A stretch of DNA of 12,338 bases from the NCBI GenBank assembly GCA_013813185.1, contig JACCSD010000287.1:1-12338 (forward strand), written 5' to 3'. A program made the translations under genes and the position numbers. This DNA comes from Burkholderiaceae bacterium (GTDB lineage Bacteria > Pseudomonadota > Gammaproteobacteria > Burkholderiales > Burkholderiaceae_F). A model generated the notes under the pieces. That model saw only the letters and a list, made by a program, of their open reading frames with translations, was not told the origin of the DNA and did no database searches. How positions within the stretch are numbered: the stretch's first letter is position 1; each line of letters starts with the position of its first letter. Below are positions 1 to 5,841 of this stretch, in pieces.

Positions 1-229
1 GCCGCGCGCTACGTCCAGTGCCTTCCGCCGATCGTGCGCTCCGATTTCCGTCGACTGCCTGCTCGCTGCGATTTCCATCGGCTTCGTCGACTTCGCCGTC
101 GTCCAATTCGCGCACGTTGCCTTCGACGCTGATGTTGCCGTCGACGTCCGTATCTGCAGGCGCGTCGCTGATGCGCGTAGCAGCCGGTTCGGCGGGGTTG
201 TGGTCTTCAGGTGAAGTGGAAGTGCTCAT
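1..229 (-). CDS. rluB: Ribosomal large subunit pseudouridine synthase B, N-terminal part only (partial at left edge)
   Basis: The reading frame begins with ATG at 227-229 and runs open off the left edge. Only about 76 codons are visible. They encode a Ser/Asp/Glu/Arg-rich, low-complexity leader starting MSTSTSPEDHNPAEP, with the motif DGNRS twice, so no catalytic or S4 domain is seen. The identification is an inference from position: in Burkholderiales the gene after scpB is normally rluB, whose product isomerises a uridine in 23S rRNA and commonly carries a long disordered, charged extension before its S4 domain. The start overlaps the scpB stop as TGATG, sharing one base, which implies translational coupling in a scpB-rluB operon. 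A different downstream gene cannot be excluded from this fragment. Confidence 0.6.
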   Translation of the reverse strand, partial: MSTSTSPEDHNPAEPAATRISDAPADTDVDGNISVEGNVRELDDGEVDEADGNRSEQAVDGNRSARSAEGTGRSAR

Positions 230-885
230 CAAGACATGGGAAGTGAAGCGGTTTGGGAACGGGCAGGTTCGACTGCGGCTGATAGTGGCTTGAAGATGGG
301 ACGCGTCGCTTGTTCAGACGTGACGTCCGATGCTCCGGTCAGCTGCAACTCCAATTCCAGCGAGGCATCTCCAATACCCTCCTGCAACGGCGGCAATGCT
401 GCGAGCGAGCCCAGACCTAAGTCGTCCAAAAACTCTTTGGTCGTGCCGAAAACGGCCGGCCTACCAGGCACTTCGCGATGGCCGATGACTTCGATCCACC
501 CGCGTTCTTCGAGAGTTCTTATCACGGAACTCGACACCGTCACGCCACGCACGTCTTCGATATCGCCGCGCGTCACCGGCTGCCGATACGCGATGATCGC
601 CAGCGTTTCCATCACGGCACGCGAATATCTTGGCGGACGCTCGGGATTCAGACGATCGAGATAATGGCGCATCGCCGGCGTGCTTTGGAAACGCCAACCC
701 GACGAGAGTGCCGCCAGTTCCAATCCGCGGCCCGCCCAATCGCTTCGCAGTTGATCGAGCAGCACGCGCACCGTGTCGGCGTTAAGTTCGTCATCCAGCA
801 AGCGACGCAAATCAGGCATTGATAGTGGCTGCTCCGCGGTCAGCAGCGCCGCTTCGATCACGACCTTTGCTTCGTGAGTATTCAT
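229..885 (-). CDS. scpB: Segregation and condensation protein B
   Basis: ScpB is the winged-helix kleisin-binding subunit that, with ScpA and SMC, forms bacterial condensin for chromosome compaction and segregation in the cytoplasm. The 218-residue product has the family layout of two winged-helix domains. The diagnostic second-domain stretch is clear around residues 90-165: ETLAIIAYRQPVTRGDIEDV, then RGVTVSSSVIRTLEERGWIE, then GRPAVFGTTKEFLDDLGL. The C-terminal 50 residues are low-complexity, as often seen in this order. I chose the ATG at 885 (MNTHEAKVVIEAALL) because family members start there and a GGAG lies three bases upstream. The frame is open a further 22 codons upstream, but that extension has no family character. 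The gene overlaps the next gene by one base and is divergent from lexA. No scpA is adjacent; in this order it usually sits elsewhere. Confidence 0.93.
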   Translation of the reverse strand: MNTHEAKVVIEAALLTAEQPLSMPDLRRLLDDELNADTVRVLLDQLRSDWAGRGLELAALSSGWRFQSTPAMRHYLDRLNPERPPRYSRAVMETLAIIAYRQPVTRGDIEDVRGVTVSSSVIRTLEERGWIEVIGHREVPGRPAVFGTTKEFLDDLGLGSLAALPPLQEGIGDASLELELQLTGASDVTSEQATRPIFKPLSAAVEPARSQTASLPMS

Positions 886-1185
886 CAGCTCCGAATGGAG
901 GTTGCGGCTGTGCATTGACGGCAGGGCTACAGATGCGGCCCGCAGTTCCACGCACGACCTAACTTACAAAAGGTGTTTGAAAATATTCGGATTACGTACG
1001 CTTCGTGCGGCTGAATTCAGTTCAAGAAGCCGAGCGCGGAATCGGACGATCCGGCAACGCTGCCGGCCACAAGCACAAGAATCTTGCTGCTTTGACCGAC
1101 TCAACCTGGGATGGCAAAAGTCTATCACGCTCAAATCTTTAAACAACTACCGGAGCGCCAAAAAAAGCGGCGCGACGCCATCTCC

Positions 1186-1214
1186 TTGCTTTTCTGGCGT
1201 GCACTGTATACATT
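1186..1214 (+). promoter_or_regulatory. Probable sigma-70 promoter of lexA
   Basis: A -35-like TTGCTT at 1186-1191 is followed after 17 bases by TACATT at 1209-1214. TATACA at 1207-1212 is an alternative -10 with a 15-base spacer. Either -10 lies inside the LexA operator, the usual arrangement for a repressor that blocks its own promoter. The assignment is by eye and no start site is known. Confidence 0.5.
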
Positions 1215-1221
1215 TACAGTA
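1202..1221 (+). promoter_or_regulatory. LexA operator (SOS box) upstream of lexA
   Basis: The 16-mer core CTGT-ATACATTT-ACAG at 1204-1219 matches the gamma/betaproteobacterial consensus CTGT-N8-ACAG exactly, with flanking A and TA extending it to the 20-base form. It ends 27 bases before the lexA ATG. It should let LexA repress its own transcription and release it on DNA damage. Divergent scpB is over 300 bases away and need not be affected. Confidence 0.93.
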
Positions 1222-1246
1222 TTCATCCTACCGATCGTTGAGCACG

Positions 1247-1900
1247 ATGAACTCACGAGCCATTGTTGCAGCGGTTTCTGATCCCACCCCCCGGCAGACG
1301 GAGATACTCGAATTCATTCGACAAACCTTGACCGAAAGCGGCGCGCCGCCGACGCGCGATGAAATTGCGCAGGCCTTCGGGTTTCGCTCTTTGAATGCGG
1401 CGGAACAGCATCTGCAAGCGTTGCAGAAGAAAGGGTTAATCGAGTTAGTGGCGGGCACCTCGCGCGGCATTCGTTTGAAAGACAGCGTGCGCGAGTTAAT
1501 GCTCGCATCACAGGAAAGCGGGCTACCGGTGATCGGCAAAGTTGCGGCGGGCAGTCCTATCTTGGCGCAGGAAAACGTGATGGCCACGGCCGCCGTAGAC
1601 CCGGCGACCTTTAAACCTTTTGCGGACTACCTGCTTGAAGTGCGCGGCATGAGTATGCGTGACGCGGGCATTCTCGACGGCGACTGGCTGGCGGTGCACA
1701 AACAACCACAAGCCCGGTCGGGCCAGGTGGTCGTCGCGCGTCTCGGCGACGAGGTCACGGTCAAGCGATTGAGGTTGCGAGGGGCGCGCGCTGAGTTGAT
1801 CGCCGAGAACCCGGACTACAAACCCATCATCGTCGATTTGAAACGCGAGCCTTTCGCGATCGAAGGAATTGCAGTCGGGGTCATTCGGGCATCGCTGTAA
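1247..1900 (+). CDS. lexA: LexA repressor, SOS response regulator (self-cleaving)
   Basis: LexA represses SOS genes and cleaves itself when RecA filaments form on damaged DNA. The 217-residue product has an N-terminal winged-helix DNA-binding domain (residues about 12-77; PTRDEIAQAFGFRSLNAAEQ with the SRGIRL wing) and a C-terminal S24 peptidase domain. The cleavage site is Ala101-Gly102 in KVAAGSP. The catalytic dyad is Ser136 (RGMSMRDAG) and Lys173 (EVTVKRL). The length fits the family's 200-220 residues. I start at ATG 1247 (MNSRAIVAAVSDPTPRQTEI), not at the upstream end of the open frame (902), because the SOS operator lies at 1202-1221 and homology begins near TPRQ. There is no obvious Shine-Dalgarno (GAGCACG only). 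The gene is probably autoregulated and monocistronic, convergent with fghA. Confidence 0.96.
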   Translation: MNSRAIVAAVSDPTPRQTEILEFIRQTLTESGAPPTRDEIAQAFGFRSLNAAEQHLQALQKKGLIELVAGTSRGIRLKDSVRELMLASQESGLPVIGKVAAGSPILAQENVMATAAVDPATFKPFADYLLEVRGMSMRDAGILDGDWLAVHKQPQARSGQVVVARLGDEVTVKRLRLRGARAELIAENPDYKPIIVDLKREPFAIEGIAVGVIRASL

Positions 1901-1983
1901 CGCCAGAGACACGTGACGCCGAGTTCGGCAAGTTCGTCGAAGACCTGAAGATCGCAGCGAAATACATCCGCGATCAGCGCTAA
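1900..1983 (+). pseudogene. Possible 3' remnant of a Bug/TctC-type solute-binding protein gene
   Basis: Directly at the lexA stop, in a different frame from lexA, a stretch ending in TAA (1981-1983) reads TPETRDAEFGKFVEDLKIAA followed by KYIRDQR. This pattern (T-P-E, then EFxxFV, then an amphipathic helix with A/K and a short tail) resembles the last 25-30 residues of Bug-family periplasmic binding proteins, such as the one at the right end of this window. No start codon, ribosome-binding site or preceding domain is present, because upstream of 1900 the same frame is inside lexA. I infer a decayed or truncated gene tail; resemblance by chance is possible. Confidence 0.35.
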
Positions 1984-1995
1984 GAGTGCCAATCG

Positions 1996-2871
1996 TCAAC
2001 CGCGCTTCAATCGTGCGTGATGAAACCGCAGGTGGTCTTCTATAAATGTGGAGATGAAATAGTAGCCATGGTCGTACCCCTCGTGGTAACGAAACGTCAA
2101 TGGCTGACCGACGTCTCGGCACGCCGCTTCGAACGTCGCCGGATACAACTGTTCGTTCAAGAACGGGTCGGCTAGTCCCTGGTCTATCAGCAGGCCTTGC
2201 GTAAACGGTGGCTTCGCCTGCCGGCTCATCAGGATGCTGGCATCGTGTTGAGCCCAACGTTCAGCGTCGTCGCCGAAATATCCGCTGAACGCTTTCTTGC
2301 CCCACGGCGCTTGCGTTGGGGCTGCGATCGGCGCGAACGCAGAAACGGACGCGAACCGGTGTGGATGTCTCAAGGCGAGGGTCAATGCACCGTGACCCCC
2401 CATCGAATGCCCGAAGATGCCGATGCGCGATGCGTCGATACCGAACGATTCGACCGCGAGCGGCAACAGCTCTTGCATCAGGTAACTTTCCATGCGCCAG
2501 TGTTTCGCCCACGGCTCGCGCGTTGCATCCAGATAGAAACCGGCGCCAACACCGAAGTCCCAGGAGTCGGACTCGCCCGCCACGTTGGCGCCACGCGGAC
2601 TGGTATCAGGCATCAAAAGCGCGATGCCAAGCTCCGCCGCTAACCGTTGCGCCCCTGCCTTGATGGTGAACGTCTCCTCGGTACACGTCAGACCGGCGAG
2701 GTAAACGAGCAGCGCCAGCGATTCGTCCGGCACGCGCGGCGGAATGAACAACGCAACCCGCATCGGCAACCCGATCTGTGCGGACGTATGCCGGTAAAAA
2801 TACTGCCGGCCCCGGAAGCAGCCGTGTTCGCTTAGCAGCTCGAGCCCGGGACGTTGCGAATCAGCAGTCAA
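1996..2871 (-). CDS. fghA: S-formylglutathione hydrolase (esterase D family)
   Basis: The enzyme hydrolyses S-formylglutathione to formate and glutathione, the second step of glutathione-dependent formaldehyde detoxification in the cytoplasm. The 291-residue alpha/beta hydrolase shows the family hallmarks: LVYLAGLTCTEETF near 55-68 (oxyanion-hole region), DTSPRG at 89-94, the nucleophile elbow GHSMGGHGA with Ser156, an acidic residue in LLIDQGLADPFL (Asp235 most likely) and His268 in GYDHGYYF. It starts at TTG 2871, which shares two bases with the adhC TGA stop, so translation is probably coupled to adhC. Family proteins begin about ten residues before LLSEH, and no ATG or GTG is available in that place, which supports the TTG. 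The order adhC-fghA matches the pathway. It converges on lexA. Confidence 0.93.
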   Translation of the reverse strand: MTADSQRPGLELLSEHGCFRGRQYFYRHTSAQIGLPMRVALFIPPRVPDESLALLVYLAGLTCTEETFTIKAGAQRLAAELGIALLMPDTSPRGANVAGESDSWDFGVGAGFYLDATREPWAKHWRMESYLMQELLPLAVESFGIDASRIGIFGHSMGGHGALTLALRHPHRFASVSAFAPIAAPTQAPWGKKAFSGYFGDDAERWAQHDASILMSRQAKPPFTQGLLIDQGLADPFLNEQLYPATFEAACRDVGQPLTFRYHEGYDHGYYFISTFIEDHLRFHHARLKRG

Positions 2872-3974
2872 AACTCAACCACGCTACGAATCGATTCACC
2901 GCGTTTCATCAGATCGAACCCTTCGTTGATGCGCTCGAGCGGCAGATGGTGCGTGATCAGATCGTCGATATTCAGCTTCCCTTCCATGTACCAATCGACA
3001 ATGCGCGGCACGTCGGTCCGACCACGCGCACCACCGAACGCGGTGCCCTTCCAGACGCGACCGGTCACCAGTTGAAACGGCCGCGTGCTGATCTCCTGAC
3101 CCGCCGCTGCGACACCGATGATGATGCTTTGCCCCCATCCCTTGTGGCAACACTCCAAGGCCTGGCGCATCGTTGTCACGTTGCCGATGCACTCGAAGCT
3201 GTAGTCGGCGCCGCCGTCGGTCAACTGCACGATCGCATCGACGACGTTGCCGGCGCTGCGCGGATCGATAAAGTGCGTCATGCCGAACTTGCGGCCAAGC
3301 GCCTCGCGCGCTGGGTTCGTATCGATACCGATGATGCGGTCGGCGCCCACCATCTTCGCGCCCTGGATCACGTTCAGCCCGATGCCGCCGAGCCCGAACA
3401 CGACAACATTGGCGCCCGCTTCCACTTTGGCAGTAAAGATGACTGCGCCGACGCCGGTCGTGACGCCGCAGCCGATGTAGCAGACCTTATCGAACGGCGC
3501 GTCCTCGCGGATCTTCGCCAGCGCAATCGCGGGCACCACGATGTGATTGGCGAAGGTCGACGTGCCCATGTAGTGCAGGATCGGTTTGCCGTCGATTGAA
3601 AAGCGCGACGTGCCGTCGGGCATCAGCCCGCGCCCCTGCGTGGAGCGGATCGCCTGGCACAAATTGGTCTTGCGCGACAGACAGAATTTGCACTGCCGGC
3701 ATTCCGGCGTGTAGAGCGGAATGACGTGGTCACCCGGTTGCACTGAAGTCACCCCGGCGCCGACTTCGAGTACCACCCCAGCGCCTTCATGGCCGAGAAT
3801 CGAAGGGAACATTCCCTCGGGATCGGCGCCCGACAACGTGAAGTAATCCGTGTGACAGATGCCGGTCGCCTTGACCTCGACCAGCACTTCGCCCGCGCGC
3901 GGCGCTTCAAGCTCCACGGTTTCAATGTGCATCGGCTCACCCGCCTTCCACGCGACCGCCGCTGTTGTTTTCAC
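2868..3974 (-). CDS. adhC (frmA): S-(hydroxymethyl)glutathione dehydrogenase / class III alcohol dehydrogenase
   Basis: This zinc- and NAD-dependent dehydrogenase oxidises S-(hydroxymethyl)glutathione, the adduct of formaldehyde and glutathione, to S-formylglutathione; class III enzymes also reduce S-nitrosoglutathione. The 368 residues are full length. Catalytic zinc ligands are Cys40 (ATGICHTD), His62 (GHEGAG) and Cys169 (YIGCGVTTG). The structural zinc is held by Cys92, Cys95, Cys98 and Cys106 (ECRQCKFCLSRKTNLC). The Rossmann motif GLGGIG is at 194-199 with Asp218 to bind the NAD ribose. The class III anion-site arginine is in IRSTQGRG (Arg110). It starts with GTG at 3974 directly after the TAG of the preceding gene (no gap), and the N-terminus MKTTAAVAWKAGEP is typical. 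It is followed by fghA with a 4-base overlap. Confidence 0.97.
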   Translation of the reverse strand: MKTTAAVAWKAGEPMHIETVELEAPRAGEVLVEVKATGICHTDYFTLSGADPEGMFPSILGHEGAGVVLEVGAGVTSVQPGDHVIPLYTPECRQCKFCLSRKTNLCQAIRSTQGRGLMPDGTSRFSIDGKPILHYMGTSTFANHIVVPAIALAKIREDAPFDKVCYIGCGVTTGVGAVIFTAKVEAGANVVVFGLGGIGLNVIQGAKMVGADRIIGIDTNPAREALGRKFGMTHFIDPRSAGNVVDAIVQLTDGGADYSFECIGNVTTMRQALECCHKGWGQSIIIGVAAAGQEISTRPFQLVTGRVWKGTAFGGARGRTDVPRIVDWYMEGKLNIDDLITHHLPLERINEGFDLMKRGESIRSVVEF

Positions 3975-4628
3975 CTATGTTCCCTTTGCTTTCAAACCTG
4001 CGACAAATGCGCGCGTCAGTGGCGCGCCTGGATCGAGCAACGTCTGCAGATCCGCGACAGTATCAAGGTCGTGCCAATACGGCAGTTCCATCAGACTGAG
4101 TGCTGCTTCTCCGGCACGCTCGCGGGTTTGCTGGGCGACCGCTGCGGTGCTCCAGTCGATCCGCTCGAATAGAGTCGGATGCATCGACCGCATGCCAATC
4201 AGGTAGTAGCCGCCGTCCTTCGCAGGACCGAGTACCACATCGCTACGGTCGCGCAGGATGTCGAATGCGCGTGTAAGGAACGCTGCCGGCAAATCGGGAC
4301 CATCGCTTCCTATCAGCACGACGGGACTGAAGCGCGACAGGAAGCGCGTCAGCGTGTCGCCCAGACGCTCGCCTAACGTCGCACCCGATTGCGGCATCAG
4401 CAAGAACGCCGGGGCGATGTCTGCGAAAAAGCGGCGCGCGCTTTCTGTCGGTGGGGCATAGCTCAACGCGTGACTGACATCGCTGATCGACAGCGCCAGC
4501 GCCAGCGTGTCAAGCAGTGTGCATCGATATAGCTCAGCCGCTCGATCATCGCCGATCGCCGCCGCAATCCTCGTCTTGACTTTGCCGCGCTCAGGCTGCT
4601 TGGCCGCTACCACCAGACACGGGCTCAC
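3975..4628 (-). CDS. TIGR04282/DUF2064 family glycosyltransferase- or nucleotidyltransferase-like protein
   Basis: The 217-residue product belongs to the DUF2064 family (TIGR04282), a GT-A-fold group whose members are annotated as glycosyltransferases or nucleotidyltransferases, some in arsenosugar gene clusters. Visible motifs are the nucleotide-binding opening AKQPERGKVKTR (9-20), GSDGPDLP (107-114, likely metal-binding Asp), GPAKDGGYYLIG (134-145), WST (159-161) and DLDT (187-190). The substrate cannot be read from sequence. It begins with GTG at 4628; the frame is open upstream to the TAG of the gene before it, but with no better start and no family similarity there. Its stop touches the adhC start, so it is almost certainly co-translated with the formaldehyde genes. 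No TIGR04283 partner or arsenic gene is nearby, so an arsenosugar role has no local support. Confidence 0.85.
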   Translation of the reverse strand: MSPCLVVAAKQPERGKVKTRIAAAIGDDRAAELYRCTLLDTLALALSISDVSHALSYAPPTESARRFFADIAPAFLLMPQSGATLGERLGDTLTRFLSRFSPVVLIGSDGPDLPAAFLTRAFDILRDRSDVVLGPAKDGGYYLIGMRSMHPTLFERIDWSTAAVAQQTRERAGEAALSLMELPYWHDLDTVADLQTLLDPGAPLTRAFVAGLKAKGT

Positions 4629-4739
4629 ACCGCCCGCCGCGCAATGAAGGATCGTGACCCCGTCGGTTGCCGGCGCAATCGACGGCGCGGGCAGCGGCCG
4701 AGTAGGCGCCGCAAGGTGTTCACCATCGCAATCGGAACG

Positions 4740-5393
4740 CTACTGCGCGGGCGGCTTGATCTCGCGCATCAGCAAGCCCGTGGTTGAAATACGCAGTTCG
4801 ATTTCCGCCGGACGCGAGACCGCGACATAGCTGGCTGATCCGTATTCCGCGTCGAGCAGCGGCGCCAGAAATGTATAGCGCTGCCGCAGATCAAACAGGT
4901 CCAGCGGTTTGTCGCGGCTCAGCGGAAACACGGTGCGCGTAGCCGAGCGCTCGCTGTCGATCGCACGATACCGCCCGGCAATGCGATCCAGCTCGTAAGC
5001 GGTGTGCAGCCCGAGCACGTTCGCCATCGGTTTCCATTTGAGGATTTGCGCATCGACGTAGACCTCGTCGCCCGCGAGTTCGAACTTGACCTCGCGCAGG
5101 TCGGGATACCGCACCGTCGCCGTAAAGCGCTGGGGCCCGGTCGGCTGTACCAGCAATGTTGCGGCAACATCTTCACGGGTCAACGCTACGTAGCCGTGTG
5201 TGCCAATTGCGACCGTTGCTGCCAATGCGCCTACTGCCAATAGCAACAAACCGAAAATGGTTCGCGAAATGAATCGAAATGGGCGCAGCCGAAGCAGCGC
5301 GCCGAGGCCCGACAGCAGGAGAAGCGCGCCCAGGATGCCGAAGAAAACGCCCGCCAGTCCGAACGGTGAGGTCCAAAGTTGTGTCAGTGCCAT
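4740..5393 (-). CDS. Conserved two-helix membrane protein of unknown function
   Basis: The 217-residue product has two predicted membrane helices near the N-terminus (about 12-34 and 43-64), then a roughly 150-residue soluble domain that should face the periplasm if the N-terminus is also outside. Conserved-looking stretches are GYVALTREDVAATL (67-80), ILKWKPMANVLGLHTAYELD (117-136) and a C-terminal beta-rich part. I recall similar proteins in gamma- and betaproteobacteria labelled 'multidrug efflux' by automatic annotation, but nothing here resembles a transporter. ATG at 5393 lacks a clear Shine-Dalgarno. The stop is 111 bases before the GTG of the DUF2064 gene and in the same frame. It may head the transcript that contains DUF2064-adhC-fghA, or be separate from it. 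Confidence 0.75.
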   Translation of the reverse strand: MALTQLWTSPFGLAGVFFGILGALLLLSGLGALLRLRPFRFISRTIFGLLLLAVGALAATVAIGTHGYVALTREDVAATLLVQPTGPQRFTATVRYPDLREVKFELAGDEVYVDAQILKWKPMANVLGLHTAYELDRIAGRYRAIDSERSATRTVFPLSRDKPLDLFDLRQRYTFLAPLLDAEYGSASYVAVSRPAEIELRISTTGLLMREIKPPAQ

Positions 5394-5531
5394 AGAGTCA
5401 ATGAAGCTGGAATGATCTTTGCGTCACTTGCCGATTATGGGCACTTGCCGTTTGTCAGATTGACAGGCAGTGTCTTAACTGTGTGGCAGACTTTATGTCG
5501 CTGTACATCACTTTGACCGGGAGAGCGAAAC
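5394..5531. promoter_or_regulatory. Divergent promoter region with direct and inverted repeats
   Basis: This 138-nt spacer separates the divergent starts of the two-helix protein and the GlsB/YeaQ-type protein. CACTTGCCG occurs twice in direct orientation (5425-5433 and 5442-5450). The second copy opens an imperfect inverted repeat, CACTTGCCGTTTGTCA, then GAT, then TGACAGGCAGTG (5442-5472), whose centre TGTCA-GAT-TGACA (5453-5465) is perfect. TTGACA at 5460-5465 looks like a plus-strand -35 but has no good -10 at the right distance. On the minus strand, CATAAT (complement of 5434-5439) is a possible -10 for the leftward gene. The repeats could be a regulator site; this is inference. Confidence 0.4.
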
Positions 5532-5801
5532 ATGAATTTCATCATTTGGTTGGTTGTCGGCGGTTTGATCGGCTGGGTCGCAAGCATGATTATGCGCACC
5601 GATGGGCAGCAGGGCATCTTCCTCAACATCATTGTCGGCATCGTCGGTGCAATGCTTGGCGGCTGGCTCATCTCTCCCCTGGTGGGCGTACCCACGATCA
5701 ATCAGGGATCGCTGAGCGTAGGCGCATTGGTCGTTTCACTGCTGGGCGCAGTCATTCTGCTCGCGATCGTCAATCTGTTTCGCCGCGGTACTGCGCGCTA
5801 A
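5532..5801 (+). CDS. GlsB/YeaQ/YmgE family small membrane protein
   Basis: The 89-residue, very hydrophobic protein matches the transglycosylase-associated (GlsB/YeaQ/YmgE) family, small inner-membrane proteins linked to general stress responses, with no proven biochemical activity. Three membrane segments are visible: residues 3-21 (FIIWLVVGGLIGWVASMIM), 30-50 (FLNIIVGIVGAMLGGWL and on) and 63-83, followed by a basic RRGTAR tail. The family signature is the G-rich GGLIGWVAS and GIVGAMLGGW. ATG at 5532 is preceded by GGGAG about ten bases upstream. It is divergent from the gene at 4740-5393 and ends shortly before a palindromic, terminator-like hairpin, so it is probably transcribed alone, with partial read-through into the Nudix gene. 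Confidence 0.9.
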   Translation: MNFIIWLVVGGLIGWVASMIMRTDGQQGIFLNIIVGIVGAMLGGWLISPLVGVPTINQGSLSVGALVVSLLGAVILLAIVNLFRRGTAR

Positions 5802-5817
5802 GAGCGTGTAAGGTGCG

Positions 5818-5841
5818 AAGGGCGGGCATATGCCCGCCCTT
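5818..5841 (+). terminator. Perfect 24-bp palindrome: terminator-like hairpin overlapping the next gene's start
   Basis: AAGGGCGGGCAT at 5818-5829 is followed directly by its reverse complement at 5830-5841, then TTTCTATTTCT. In RNA the GC-rich arms (GGGCGGGC with GCCCGCCC) close a loop of about four bases, followed by a U-rich but interrupted tail, which is the form of an intrinsic terminator. It lies 17 bases after the stop of the small membrane protein. The left arm also contains AAGGG, a good Shine-Dalgarno, and the centre contains the ATG of the Nudix reading frame. Confidence 0.7.

Larger units (their letters stand above)
886..1246. other. Divergent scpB/lexA spacer
   Basis: This is a 361-nt non-coding stretch between the scpB and lexA starts. 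Besides the LexA operator and the lexA promoter listed separately, it holds a small perfect hairpin at 1051-1066 (CCGGCA-ACGC-TGCCGG) and a 6-bp inverted pair, ACGCCA at 1176-1181 with TGGCGT at 1196-1201, flanking the lexA -35 region. The plus-strand frame of lexA is open back to 902, but that segment does not resemble any protein I know and contains the operator. A minus-strand frame at 964-1146 is Cys/Arg-rich and also unlike a gene. I could not pick a convincing scpB promoter. AT-rich DNA around 961-990 is the likeliest place. Confidence 0.6.

Noticed and set aside
886..951. Upstream 22-codon extension of scpB
   Set aside because: The residues are unlike the family, and the ATG at 885 has a nearby GGAG.
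1051..1066. CCGGCA-ACGC-TGCCGG hairpin as a terminator
   Set aside because: No T-run follows on either strand and it sits in a divergent spacer where no transcript should end.
902..1246. A 115-codon N-terminal extension of lexA in the open frame
   Set aside because: It contains the SOS operator and promoter and has no protein-family character; LexA proteins are about 200-220 residues.
1523..2257. Minus-strand frame of 244 codons
   Set aside because: It lies across lexA and the fghA end, is Arg-rich, and shows no recognisable domain.
2778..3599. Plus-strand frame of 273 codons
   Set aside because: It is antisense to adhC, which has all catalytic motifs; the frame is His/Arg/Asp-rich shadow composition.
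4629..4739. Small gene in the gap before the DUF2064 gene (about 33 codons, ending at the GTG start)
   Set aside because: It is Arg-rich with no ribosome-binding site or family resemblance; chance frame is more likely.
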